A DNA stretch of 64,000 bases from Variovorax sp. CF313 (GTDB lineage: Bacteria > Pseudomonadota > Gammaproteobacteria > Burkholderiales > Burkholderiaceae_C), in assembly GCF_000282635.1 (NCBI RefSeq), contig NZ_AKIW01000085.1, positions 1 to 64,000 on the forward strand. The letters are read 5' to 3'. Positions 17,627-26,811 of this stretch are shown here, in pieces. The position numbers and the translations under genes are program-made. A model generated the notes under the pieces. It was given only the letters and a program-made list of their open reading frames with translations. It had not been told where the DNA came from and made no database searches. Numbering within the stretch: position 1 is the first letter of the stretch; the number at the start of each line of letters is the position of its first letter.

Positions 17627-18844
17627 TCAGGCGAGCTTCGCCACTGCCGAGGCGATGCGCCGGCAGCCTTCCTCGATCTGCTCGACGCTGGTGGCCGTCG
17701 ACATGCGGAAGTAGGGAGATACCCCATACGCCGTGCCCGCCAGCACCATGACGCCGCCCGCTTCAAGCAGGTAGATCACGACGTCGTTGTCGGTTTCCAG
17801 AGTCTTTCCCCCGGGCGTTCGCTTGCCGATCAGGCCGCCGCAATGGGGATAAAGGTAGAACGCGCCGCCAGGTGCGCGGGCGCGAATGCCCGGAATGTCG
17901 TTGAGCAGGCGGGTCGCGGTGTCGCGGCGCTGCCTGTAGGTGGCAACCCAGTCGGGGAGAAAGGCCGCGTCGCTGTTCAGGGCCGCCACGGCGGCGGCCT
18001 GGCTCACCGACGATGCGCCGCTGGTCGACTGCGACTGCAGCATGTCCAGCGCCGCGATGATGTCCGCGGGGCCGGCTGCATAGCCAATGCGCCAGCCCGT
18101 CATCGCGTAGGTCTTCGACACGCCGTTCACTACCAGCGTGCGGTCACGCAGGCCCGGCTCGATGGCCAGCAGATGGGGCAGCGCCGCGTCGGTGAAGCGG
18201 ATGTGCTCGTAGATGTCGTCGGTCAGCACCATGACCTGGGGGTGGCGCATCAGCACGTCGGCCAGCGCGCGCAGCTGTCCGGCGGTGTAGGTCGTGCCCG
18301 TGGGATTGGTGGGCGAGTTGAAGACCAGCCAGCGCGTGGCCGGCGTGATGGCCGCCTCGAGCGCCTCGGGCGTCAGCCGGAAATCGTCTTCTTCCTTGCA
18401 GGCCACGGTGACCGGCGTGCCGTCGCAGGCCAGCACCATGTCGGGGTACGACACCCAGTACGGCGCCGGGACGATCACCTCGTGCCCCTCGTCCAGCGTG
18501 ACCGACAGCGCGTTGAACAACGCGTGCTTGGCCCCGACCGTGACGATGATGTCGCGTGGGCTGTAGCTCAGCCCGTTCTCGCGCTGGAGCTTGGCCGCGA
18601 TGGCTTCGCGCAGGGCCAGCGTGCCGGCGACGGGCGTGTAGCGCGTTTCGCCGCGTTCGATGGCCTTGCAGCCCGCTTCACGGATGTGCGCGGGCGTGTC
18701 GAAATCGGGCTCGCCGATGGCGAGGTTGATGATGTCCTTGCCGGCCCTGCGCAGCTCGGCGAACCGGTCCGCGGCGGCGCTGCTGGGGGAGGGCTTGATG
18801 CGGCGGATGCGCCTGGAAATGCGGGACGGGCTGGACGGGCTCAC
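17627..18844 (-). CDS. Pyridoxal phosphate-dependent class I aminotransferase (aspartate aminotransferase-like)
   Basis: A 405-residue fold-type I aminotransferase. NLAIGEPDFDTPAHI, YTPVAGTLALREAIA, FNSPTNPTGTTY, TDDIYEHIRF and the PLP lysine in VNGVSKTYAMTGWRIGYA are all present. The subgroup resembles prokaryotic AspB-type enzymes acting on aspartate or aromatic and branched substrates. The start is a GTG at 18844. It stands 129 bases upstream of the transporter cluster on the same strand, so it may be co-transcribed with it or be an independent unit. The 141-bp gap to 18986 holds no recognisable gene. Confidence 0.92.
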   Translation of the reverse strand: MSPSSPSRISRRIRRIKPSPSSAAADRFAELRRAGKDIINLAIGEPDFDTPAHIREAGCKAIERGETRYTPVAGTLALREAIAAKLQRENGLSYSPRDIIVTVGAKHALFNALSVTLDEGHEVIVPAPYWVSYPDMVLACDGTPVTVACKEEDDFRLTPEALEAAITPATRWLVFNSPTNPTGTTYTAGQLRALADVLMRHPQVMVLTDDIYEHIRFTDAALPHLLAIEPGLRDRTLVVNGVSKTYAMTGWRIGYAAGPADIIAALDMLQSQSTSGASSVSQAAAVAALNSDAAFLPDWVATYRQRRDTATRLLNDIPGIRARAPGGAFYLYPHCGGLIGKRTPGGKTLETDNDVVIYLLEAGGVMVLAGTAYGVSPYFRMSTATSVEQIEEGCRRIASAVAKLA

Positions 18845-18985
18845 GTGACTTCCTCTTCGGTGTCGATGTCGGAGCCATGACGGTAGGAGCGTCCCGGTGC
18901 TAGCGCAAAGACGGACTTGTTCTAGGGGTGACGCATTTCCTTATGGGGCCTGCCATCGTCCGCATGCGCCCACTTGGTGATCGCA

Positions 18986-21046
18986 TCAGCCCGTGCGGCG
19001 CCGGTACCTTTCGGCGAAATCCACGTACCAGTCGATGCTTCCAGGCTCGGCCAGCGCGTTGCGGCTCACGACCTTCTCGAGCGCGTGGCCCAGCAGGAGC
19101 TTCTTGACGGGCAGCTCCAGCTTCTTGCCGGTGATGGTCTTCGGGATCGTGTCCACCTGGATGATTTCGTTGGGTACGTGGCGTGCCGACAGGCCCGTGC
19201 GCAAGGCCTGCCGGATGCGCTGCTCCAGCGGCTCGTCCAGCTGGATGCCGGCCTGCAGCTGGACGAACAACGCCATGTACGAATCGCGCCCGAGGTACTC
19301 CAGGTCCACGACCAGGCTGTCCATCACTTCGGCCATGCCCTGGACCACGCGGTACAGCTCGGACGTTCCCATGCGCACGCCCTGGCGGTTGATGGTGGCG
19401 TCCGAACGGCCGTAGATCACGCCCGCCGTGGCGTCTGGCCGCGGCACCAGGCGCACCCAGTCGCCATGCCGCCAGACGTTGCGGCCCTGGCTGTCCTTGA
19501 AGCTCTCGAAGTAGCTGTCCAGGTACCGCCGATGGCCCGCATCTCCCCAGAAGTACAGCGGCATCGAAGGCAGCGGCCGGGTGCACACCAGTTCCCCCAC
19601 CTCGTCCAGCACGGGTTGGCCGGCATCGTTCCACGCCTGCACGCAGGCGCCCAAGGTGCGGCATTGCATCTCGCCCGTGCGCACCGGCAGGGTGGGAAGC
19701 CCCACCAGGAAGCCGCCGGCAATGTCCGTTCCACCGGAAACGATGTTGAGCCAAAGGTCGCGCTTGACGGCGCCGTACAGCCATTCGCAAGCCTCAGGGG
19801 ACAGGGGAGAGCCGGTGGACGATACCGTGTGCAACTGCCCCAGGTCCGCGATCTCGCGCGGCACGATGCCGGCCTTCAGGCACGCGTGGTGGATCGCGGC
19901 GCCGGCGCCGAACACGTGAACGCCCAGCCGCCCTGCCAGCTTCCACAGGTGGCCCCAGTCCGGCTCGGCACCGGCGCCGGTCACGGCGCCGTCGTACAGC
20001 ACGAGGGTGGCGCCGCCCAGCAGCCCCAGGACATGCGCGTTCCAGACCATCCACGACGTGTTGGCCGCCCAGAAGACGCGCTCGCCCGGGTGCAGGTCGC
20101 CATGCAAAACCATGTTCACCATGCCGTTCGCAAGCACCCCGCCGTGGCCGTGGACGATGGCCTTGGGCAGCCCCGTCGTTCCCGACGAGTAAAGAATCCA
20201 CAGCGGGTGGTCCGCCGGCAGGGCCGCCGGTTGCCAGGCCGCCTCGCGCGCGATGGCCTCCTGCCAGCGCACCGTCGTGCGGCCCGCGGCCTGTCCGGGC
20301 GGATGCGCAGCCGCGTCAAGGTGCGGAATCCAGAGGATGCCGGTGACCGTCGGCAACTCGCGCAGGATCTCGTCCAGCGCCCCGCGGCGGTCGAACGGCT
20401 TGCCGCCGAAGCGATAGCCATCCACCGCGACCAGCACCTTGGGCTCGATCTGCCGGAATCGGTCGCCCACGCTCACCGGCCCCATGTCCGGCGCGCACAG
20501 GGACCACACCGCACCCAGGCTGGCGGCGGCCAGGAACGCAACGACCGCCTGGGGGATGTTGGGAAGGTAGCCGGCCACCCGGTCGCCCTGCTGCACACCC
20601 AGGTCGCGCAAGGCCTGGGCCACCGATGCCACCTGACGCTGGAGCTCGACCCAGCTCATGGCGCCGGTGCCCGAGGCCTCGCTTTCGAAAACGATCGCGG
20701 GTGAGGCAAGGCGCGCGTGGCGGAACACCTGGTCGACCAGGTTGAGCCGGGCGCCTTCGAACCAGCGGGCGCCCGGCATGTCTTCGCCGGACAGGACACT
20801 CTCGTACGGTGCTCGCAACGGAAGCTCGAAGAAGGCCAGGACGGCGCTCCAGAAGCCCTCCAGGTCGGTCACCGACCATTGCCACAGGGCCTCGTAGTTC
20901 TCGAAGCGAAGGCCGCGCTCGCGATCCAGCCAGGCCTCGAAGCGGGTGATCAGGGCCCGCTCCTTGCGGGCCGGCGTGGGTGTCCACAAGGGTGCATCGG
21001 ACGGTGCAGACACGGCGTGAGGGGCGATTTCTGGATGCGTGGTCAT
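18986..21046 (-). CDS. aacS: Acetoacetyl-CoA synthetase
   Basis: A 686-residue adenylate-forming enzyme that makes acetoacetyl-CoA (or a related 3-oxoacyl-CoA) from the acid, ATP and CoA. The ACS-type N-terminal region (FENYEALWQWSV, ARWFEGARLNLVDQVFR) is followed by the P-loop YSSGTTGLPKAIVHGHGG and the C-terminal catalytic lysine in PKTITGKKLEL. Its length matches AacS proteins rather than acetyl-CoA synthetases with other N-termini. The ATG overlaps the stop of the amidase-like gene as ATGA, so the two are probably translated together. It implies that a 3-keto acid is a product of the local pathway. Confidence 0.92.
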   Translation of the reverse strand: MTTHPEIAPHAVSAPSDAPLWTPTPARKERALITRFEAWLDRERGLRFENYEALWQWSVTDLEGFWSAVLAFFELPLRAPYESVLSGEDMPGARWFEGARLNLVDQVFRHARLASPAIVFESEASGTGAMSWVELQRQVASVAQALRDLGVQQGDRVAGYLPNIPQAVVAFLAAASLGAVWSLCAPDMGPVSVGDRFRQIEPKVLVAVDGYRFGGKPFDRRGALDEILRELPTVTGILWIPHLDAAAHPPGQAAGRTTVRWQEAIAREAAWQPAALPADHPLWILYSSGTTGLPKAIVHGHGGVLANGMVNMVLHGDLHPGERVFWAANTSWMVWNAHVLGLLGGATLVLYDGAVTGAGAEPDWGHLWKLAGRLGVHVFGAGAAIHHACLKAGIVPREIADLGQLHTVSSTGSPLSPEACEWLYGAVKRDLWLNIVSGGTDIAGGFLVGLPTLPVRTGEMQCRTLGACVQAWNDAGQPVLDEVGELVCTRPLPSMPLYFWGDAGHRRYLDSYFESFKDSQGRNVWRHGDWVRLVPRPDATAGVIYGRSDATINRQGVRMGTSELYRVVQGMAEVMDSLVVDLEYLGRDSYMALFVQLQAGIQLDEPLEQRIRQALRTGLSARHVPNEIIQVDTIPKTITGKKLELPVKKLLLGHALEKVVSRNALAEPGSIDWYVDFAERYRRRTG

Positions 21047-23358
21047 GGCGCAGTCTTGCTGGAGTGAACTCGCGAGGGGTTCCTGGGTGTCACACCGAAA
21101 CGATGCAGCACATTGCCGAGCAACTTTCCGAAGAGCGGGTCGCTGCCAACCACCCAGGCCGCCCCGACTGCGCCTGCATGAAACACGCGCCCGCCTTGCG
21201 GCCGCTCCCAATAGATCATCTCGGCCGACAGTCCGTCGAGCGATTCGGTGAGTCTCGAGTAGTGGTCGAGGTAGGCGTCCATCTTCCCCGGGACGCGCCG
21301 GATGCCCTTGGCGATGACCTCGATGCCCTCTTGCGCGACGGGCAGGGAAGCACCCGGAGGGCAGCGCGTCGTCATCTTCGCCAGGGTCGAGAGGGTCAGG
21401 TCCCACTCGTGTCCGATGGCGCGCGGCAGCCCGCCGCCGGGCGCATGGCCGAAGGTTTCGCCCTTGCCGAGGCCCAGCGGCTGCGGCTCGTTGAAGAGCG
21501 CATGCGCCGGCAGCTCGACGTGGTAGACGCCGAAGTCGTCGCCGTCGGCGAAGGCCCAGCCCGCGGTTTCGAGGCCGATGATGTCCGCGGCCGGCCGGCC
21601 CGATGCCTTGAGCCGTCCGCCGCGCGCCCAGTCCTGGCTGTGGTACTGCTCGCCGAACGCGCCCGCTGGCGGGCCGACGGGCGGTCCGGCCTCGTCGTGA
21701 TCGGGCCCGTTGACCTTCCGCTGCTCCATGACGGAGAAGTCCTCGTCGTAGCTCACGCGCAGGTACATGGTGTTGCCCGACAGCACGACCGCGCTGCCGC
21801 CGCGCTTCAGGAAATCGTCGAGCCCCTCCACGCCCGGCAGCGACCAGTATTCGCTGTGGCCGTTGATGAAGACGGTCTTGTAGCGCGCGAGCAGCGACGG
21901 GTCGCGGTGCAGGTCGATGTCGCCAACCACGTCGTAGTCGTAGCCCTGCTTCTCGAGCCATACGTGCAGGTGACGCTCGAGCCGCGTCCACTGGCTGAAG
22001 CCGCTCGCGGCCGGGTCGTAGAGCGCGTTGGGGCTGGCATTGGGCCAGGGCATGCGCAGGCCGACCTGGTAGCAGGGCTGGCCGTGGCGGTGGTAGACGT
22101 AGCTGCTGAAGGCCGGCGCTTCGGGATGGCTGTTCTCGAGGCCCTCCGAACGGCGCGGCCACACCGGATCGTCGACCACGTTCTTCGCGAAGGGCGTGGT
22201 GGCGTAGGCGAGCCAGCTGTTGACGGCGCACAGCACGAGGACAGGAGCGGGCGCCACGTGCGCGGGCTTGCGCACGATGAAAGTGATGTCGTAGTCCGCC
22301 TTGCGGCCTTCGATGTCGAAGCGCGCGCGGCCGACGTAGACGCCGGACCTGGCGTCGCCGGGAACGCGGAATTCGTGCACCGCGTCCCAGCGGCAGTCGT
22401 AGAGATCATCGCCGGCGAAACGCAGGCCGTGCCCGCGCGTCGGATCGTGGAGCGGGTCGTAGGGCGATTCGTCTTCTTCATAGTGGCCGACCTTGCCGGG
22501 CTCGAAGGCCGGGCCGACGATCATCCAGGTCGCGTGGTTGACGATGCGGCCGGTGCGTTGATGCCCGCTGGCATCGGCCACCTGCGAGCCGCGTTCTTCC
22601 CGCAGCGGCCAGCAGCCGAGTACCGAGCGGCCCGTCGGGATCTGCAATCCGCGTTGTTCGCGGCGCGCGGCGATCTCGCCGGTCGACAGCGCCCGGTCGT
22701 ACAACGCCGGCATGACGAGGTCGGCTTCGAGGAACAGGTCGGCCTGGCCGCCGATGGCGCTCGCGCCGAGCCGCAGCGGCGCGGTTGCGGGCTGGACGGC
22801 CTGCAGTGCGGGCCACTCCGCGACGCACACGCCATCGATGCAGAGCGTTGCGAGCTCGCCGTTCCACGTGGCGGCAATGTGCTGCCAACGTCGCGTCGCG
22901 AGCCGGCCGTGCGATGGCGCGGCGTTGTCTCCCAGGTGGAACGACAGTGCCCCGCCTGGTTCGATGAAGAGCGCAAAGCCGCGGTGCGCGGGATCGTCGT
23001 GCTGGCTGACGATGGCCTGCCGTACATCGACCGTCCAGGGCTTGATCCAGCATTCGAAGCTCAACCCGCGCAGCGGCAGGCCGGCCGGCAAGCCGCGTTC
23101 AACATGCACATAGGAGCCGGGATGGATCGGCTGAACGCGCGCCTGATGCGGCGCGAATGCTTCGAGCGCCACGTCGTCGCTGCGTCCTTCGACGTCGCTG
23201 CCCAGCCGGTAGACCGCGAATTCGTAAGGCACGTCGCTGCTGACATGGAAGCGGACGAGATCGCCCGCCGCCACGGTCTTGGCATCGGCGTAGCCGTGGA
23301 GGCCGGGCAGCTGCAGCGGTTTGTGCGGCGGGATCGGGTGCGGGGCGGTCGCTGTCAT
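21043..23358 (-). CDS. N,N-dimethylformamidase beta (large) subunit-like protein
   Basis: A 771-residue protein resembling the large subunit of N,N-dimethylformamidase. A LamG/concanavalin-like beta-sandwich occupies roughly residues 90-210 (LSFECWIKPWTVD, RWQHIAATWNGEL, DLVMPALYDRAL). The C-terminal part has WLAYATTPFAKN, VGDIDLHRDP, VFINGHSEYWSLPG and FLKRGGSAVVLSGNTMY. From memory, the H-S-E segment matches the iron-binding region of the characterised enzyme. No small subunit gene is visible nearby. The ATG overlaps the stop of the Bug gene (ATGA). The true substrate is probably another amide. Confidence 0.82.
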   Translation of the reverse strand: MTATAPHPIPPHKPLQLPGLHGYADAKTVAAGDLVRFHVSSDVPYEFAVYRLGSDVEGRSDDVALEAFAPHQARVQPIHPGSYVHVERGLPAGLPLRGLSFECWIKPWTVDVRQAIVSQHDDPAHRGFALFIEPGGALSFHLGDNAAPSHGRLATRRWQHIAATWNGELATLCIDGVCVAEWPALQAVQPATAPLRLGASAIGGQADLFLEADLVMPALYDRALSTGEIAARREQRGLQIPTGRSVLGCWPLREERGSQVADASGHQRTGRIVNHATWMIVGPAFEPGKVGHYEEDESPYDPLHDPTRGHGLRFAGDDLYDCRWDAVHEFRVPGDARSGVYVGRARFDIEGRKADYDITFIVRKPAHVAPAPVLVLCAVNSWLAYATTPFAKNVVDDPVWPRRSEGLENSHPEAPAFSSYVYHRHGQPCYQVGLRMPWPNASPNALYDPAASGFSQWTRLERHLHVWLEKQGYDYDVVGDIDLHRDPSLLARYKTVFINGHSEYWSLPGVEGLDDFLKRGGSAVVLSGNTMYLRVSYDEDFSVMEQRKVNGPDHDEAGPPVGPPAGAFGEQYHSQDWARGGRLKASGRPAADIIGLETAGWAFADGDDFGVYHVELPAHALFNEPQPLGLGKGETFGHAPGGGLPRAIGHEWDLTLSTLAKMTTRCPPGASLPVAQEGIEVIAKGIRRVPGKMDAYLDHYSRLTESLDGLSAEMIYWERPQGGRVFHAGAVGAAWVVGSDPLFGKLLGNVLHRFGVTPRNPSRVHSSKTAP

Positions 23359-24332
23359 TCCGACGTGAAGCCGGAGGCCTTCACCACCGGGGCCCAGCGC
23401 TTGATGTCGTCGACGATGAGCGCCGAGAGTTCTTCGGGCGTGCTCGGATTCGGATCGCTGCTGAGCTTCAGCAGCCGTTCCTGCACGTCCTTGTTGGCGA
23501 GTGCCTTGCCGAGCGCCGCATGCAGCTGGTCGACGATGGGCCGCGGCGTGCCGGCCGGCACGAAGAGGCCGGTCCATTCCAGGTTGTCGAAGTGCGGCTG
23601 GCCGAGTTCCTTGAGCGTCGGCACGTCGGGCAGCAATGCGGCGCGTCGGGTGCCGTTCACCGCCAGCACCTTGAGCTTGCCCGACTGCTGGTGCGCGACG
23701 AGATCGGCAATGGGCATGATGCCGGCCGAGATCTGGTTGCCGAGCAGGTCCTGCACCAGCGGCGCGGCGCCTCGGTAGGGCGCGGCCATGAGCCCCGCCT
23801 TGGCGTCGCTGCCGAGGCGGTAGCCCATGAACTGCGAGACGCTGCCCGGCGCAGGCACGCCGTAGTTCGCCTTCTTCGGATCCCTGGCGGCGATGTCGAG
23901 CCACTGCTTCACATCCCTGGCCTGCAGCTCCGCGGGCACCGCGATGCCTTCGTAGAAGCTCACGATGCGGCCGACGGGCTTGAAGTCCTTGACGGGGTCG
24001 TAGCGCACCGACTTCGTAGTGAGCGGCAGCATGACCATCATGTGCATGTTGGCGAGCAGCACGGTGAGCCCGTCCGCCGGCGCCGTGCGAACGTAGTCGG
24101 CCGCGATCGCGCCGCCTGCGCCGGTGCGGTTGTCGACGACGACGATCGTGCCGAGTTCGGCGGCCAGCTTGTCGGCGAGCGTGCGCGCCTGCACGTCGGC
24201 CGAGCCGCCGGCCGGATAGCCGACGATGAGCTTGAGCGGACCGTGCGTGGTGTTGATCTGCGCCGCGGCCGCGGCGGCGAAGGCCAATGCAGTGCAGGCG
24301 AATGCGGCCTTGAGGGTGGCAGAGAGCTTCAT
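23355..24332 (-). CDS. Bug family tripartite tricarboxylate transporter substrate-binding protein
   Basis: A 325-residue periplasmic receptor. The signal peptide MKLSATLKAAFACTALAFAA ends at an alanine run, and the mature part has KLIVGYPAGGSADVQAR, VVVDNRTGAGGAIAADYV and the C-terminal WAPVVKASGFTSE, all Bug hallmarks. Bug proteins bind carboxylates, amides or aromatic acids and work with TctAB-type membrane subunits; none is encoded here, as is common for orphan Bug genes. It is coupled to the dimethylformamidase-like gene by an ATGA overlap, so it probably binds that enzyme's substrate. Confidence 0.95.
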   Translation of the reverse strand: MKLSATLKAAFACTALAFAAAAAAQINTTHGPLKLIVGYPAGGSADVQARTLADKLAAELGTIVVVDNRTGAGGAIAADYVRTAPADGLTVLLANMHMMVMLPLTTKSVRYDPVKDFKPVGRIVSFYEGIAVPAELQARDVKQWLDIAARDPKKANYGVPAPGSVSQFMGYRLGSDAKAGLMAAPYRGAAPLVQDLLGNQISAGIMPIADLVAHQQSGKLKVLAVNGTRRAALLPDVPTLKELGQPHFDNLEWTGLFVPAGTPRPIVDQLHAALGKALANKDVQERLLKLSSDPNPSTPEELSALIVDDIKRWAPVVKASGFTSE

Positions 24333-24379
24333 CGGGGGCTTTCCTGGGTGGGGTTGCGGAATCGGTGCGGTCGCCGGGT

Positions 24380-25789
24380 TCAGCGCACGAGGCCCTTGCG
24401 GGCGACCTCGTCGGCAAGATCGGTCAGCGACTTGTCGAGCAGCTCGGCCAACTCGTCGATCTCCGCTTCGGTGATCGTGAGCGGCGGCGTGATCATCTGG
24501 AAATCGCCGAAGGCGCCGAGGTTGGCCCGGCGGTTGTAGAGCGCGATGCCATGCTTCAAGCCGTGCTCGGTAAGCCGTGCGGGTGCGTTGAAAGCGACCG
24601 GCAGCTGACTGCGTTTCGCCTTGTCCGAGACGATTTCGATGGCGGTAAGCAGACCCTTGCCGCGCACGTCGCCGACGACCGGCGAGCGCGACGCGATGTC
24701 GCGCAGGCGTGCCATCAGCAGTTCGCCCATGTCGCGTGCGCGAACCATGAGGTCTTGCCGCACGACCTCGTCGACCACCGCGCGCGCGACCGCGCACGAC
24801 AGCGGATTCGTGAAGTAGGTGTGGCCATGCACGAAGCCGCCGGCACCCGCGATCGCATCGACCATCCTGTTCGGTGCGAGCAGGCAACCGAGCGGCGTGT
24901 AGCCGGCGGCCAGGCCCTTGGCGAGCGTGACGAGGTCGGGGCGCGCGTCTTCCCAGTGGTGCGCGGCGAGGAAGGCGCCGGTGCGGCCGGCACCGCTCAT
25001 GATCTCGTCGAAGATCAGCAGCACGCCGTGGCGGTTGCAGATCTCGCGCACGCGTCGGAAGTAGGCGGCCGAGGAAACCACCGCGCCGGTCGAGAGGCCG
25101 CCGATGGGTTCGAGGATGAAGGCCAGCACTGTCTCCGGGCCTTCGCGCAGGATGGTTTGCTCGAGCGCGTCGGCGCACGCCTTCTCGTGCGACTCGACCG
25201 TGTGGCCATCGGGCACGCGGTATGACAAGGGGGCCGGCACCTTGGGCATCGGGCGCACCATCGGACCGTACAGGTCGAGCGTGTTGGCATCGCCGGTGAC
25301 CGCCAGCGCGCCGAGCGTCGAGCCGTGGTAGCTCGGATCGCGCGAGATCACCTTCGAGCGGCCGCCCTGGCCGGTCACGACCGCGTACTGGCGCGCCAGC
25401 TTGATCGCGGCCTCGTTGGCCTCCGACCCGCCCGACACGAAGAATGCGCGGTCGAAGCCCTCGCCCGCGAGTTCGCAGACGCGGTCGGCCAGCGCGATGT
25501 TGTGCTCGCTCTCGAAGAAACGCGGGTACGCGAAGGTCACCTTCGATGCCTGTTCGGTCATCGCGGCCAGCACGCGCGGATTGCCGTGGCCTATGTTCGC
25601 GACGACGGCGCCGGCGGTTGCGTCGAGATAGCGCTTGCCGTTCGCATCCCACAGGAAGATGCCTTCGCCGCGGGCGACGCGCGGCGGGCGGGCCGAACCC
25701 TTGGGTGCGTAGAAGCCGAGGACGGAGCCGCCCTTCGGCGCGTCGCCGATCCGGGCGATGCCAGTCGCGGGGGAGTTCGAGGTGTTCAT
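24380..25789 (-). CDS. Class III aminotransferase (aspartate aminotransferase family)
   Basis: A 469-residue PLP enzyme of the omega-aminotransferase class. FFVSGGSEANEAAIKLARQY, IFDEIMSGAGRTGAF and the PLP lysine in LVTLAKGLAAGYTPLG define it. Such enzymes act on terminal amino groups or beta-amino acids. The start at 25789 (MNTSNSPATG) leaves a 71-bp gap to the divergent LysR gene; an upstream start at 25831 would nearly fill it. It heads the minus-strand operon with the Bug receptor, amidase-like and AacS genes. Amide hydrolysis, transamination to a keto acid, then CoA activation would be a coherent order. Confidence 0.92.
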   Translation of the reverse strand: MNTSNSPATGIARIGDAPKGGSVLGFYAPKGSARPPRVARGEGIFLWDANGKRYLDATAGAVVANIGHGNPRVLAAMTEQASKVTFAYPRFFESEHNIALADRVCELAGEGFDRAFFVSGGSEANEAAIKLARQYAVVTGQGGRSKVISRDPSYHGSTLGALAVTGDANTLDLYGPMVRPMPKVPAPLSYRVPDGHTVESHEKACADALEQTILREGPETVLAFILEPIGGLSTGAVVSSAAYFRRVREICNRHGVLLIFDEIMSGAGRTGAFLAAHHWEDARPDLVTLAKGLAAGYTPLGCLLAPNRMVDAIAGAGGFVHGHTYFTNPLSCAVARAVVDEVVRQDLMVRARDMGELLMARLRDIASRSPVVGDVRGKGLLTAIEIVSDKAKRSQLPVAFNAPARLTEHGLKHGIALYNRRANLGAFGDFQMITPPLTITEAEIDELAELLDKSLTDLADEVARKGLVR

Positions 25790-25860
25790 GACCCGACGAT
25801 ACGAATCGCGGTCACTTTGCGGTAGACGCATGGAGTGATGAAGTGTTATACGTTCGTCGC

Positions 25861-26778
25861 ATGAAGCACGTACATGACCGACTCGACCTGCTCGACACTT
25901 TCCAGAAGATCGGCGAGAGCGGATCGCTCAGCAAGGCGGCGCGGCTGCTGGGCACGACGCAGCCCACCGTCAGCCGTCGGCTGCTCGAACTGGAGCGGCT
26001 GCTCGGCTGCAAGCTGGCGCTGCGCACGACCGCGAGCTTTTCGCTCACCGACGAAGGGCGCTCGCTGCTCGTCGAGGCCCGCGACCTCGGCGACCGTTGG
26101 TCGGGCCTGTCGCAACGCCTGAAGGGCGGGCAGAGCCGACCTGAAGGCACGCTGCGCGTGATCGGGCCTTCGGGGTACGGAACGGGCTTCCTGACCGATG
26201 CCGTGACCGACCTGCGCGCGGCGCATCCGGCGCTGCGCGTCGAACTCACGCTGACCGATCGGGTGCTCGACCTGACCGCATGGGGCGCGGAATGCTGGGT
26301 CTGCGTGGGCGAGGTGCGCGATCCTGGCCTGGTGAGCCGCAAGCTCGGCATGATGGAGCGCGTGCTGATCGCCACGCCCGAATTGCTCAGGAAACTGGGG
26401 CCCGTCACCATCGCGCGTCTTCCGCAGTTGCCCTGCGTTGGGCTCGTGCCCTACGTGACCGGCAACGTGCGCATGCTGGATCGATCGGGCCGCTCCCGTA
26501 TGGTGACGCTCGACACGCCGATCCAGACCGACAGCCTGTTGTCGAGCTACCGCGCGATCCTCAACGGAGCCGGCATCGGCGCGGCGGCCCCCTGGATGTG
26601 CCAGGACGACCTCAAGACCGGCCGGGTGCAGCGGGTGCTGGCGAATTGGTGGCTCGAACCGATCGCCATTCACGTCGCGCTGCCTCCGGGCATCTACAGG
26701 CCCGCGCGTGTGACCGCATTCATCGAGGCCCTCAAGGCAAGGATGTCTGCCCTTTCCGGGTTCCGGCCATCGTCCTGA
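25861..26778 (+). CDS. LysR family transcriptional regulator
   Basis: A 305-residue LysR regulator: HTH in LLDTFQKIGESGSLSKAARL and TTQPTVSRRLLELERL, then the effector domain. The ATG at 25861 fits the family start better than the in-frame 25843. It diverges from the class III aminotransferase operon and ends 33 bases before the convergent tannase-like gene. Control of the 19-25.8 kb operon is the simplest inference. Confidence 0.93.
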   Translation: MKHVHDRLDLLDTFQKIGESGSLSKAARLLGTTQPTVSRRLLELERLLGCKLALRTTASFSLTDEGRSLLVEARDLGDRWSGLSQRLKGGQSRPEGTLRVIGPSGYGTGFLTDAVTDLRAAHPALRVELTLTDRVLDLTAWGAECWVCVGEVRDPGLVSRKLGMMERVLIATPELLRKLGPVTIARLPQLPCVGLVPYVTGNVRMLDRSGRSRMVTLDTPIQTDSLLSSYRAILNGAGIGAAAPWMCQDDLKTGRVQRVLANWWLEPIAIHVALPPGIYRPARVTAFIEALKARMSALSGFRPSS

Positions 26779-26811
26779 AGGCAAGGCCGGTGGGCATGGA
26801 ACGCGCTGGTG

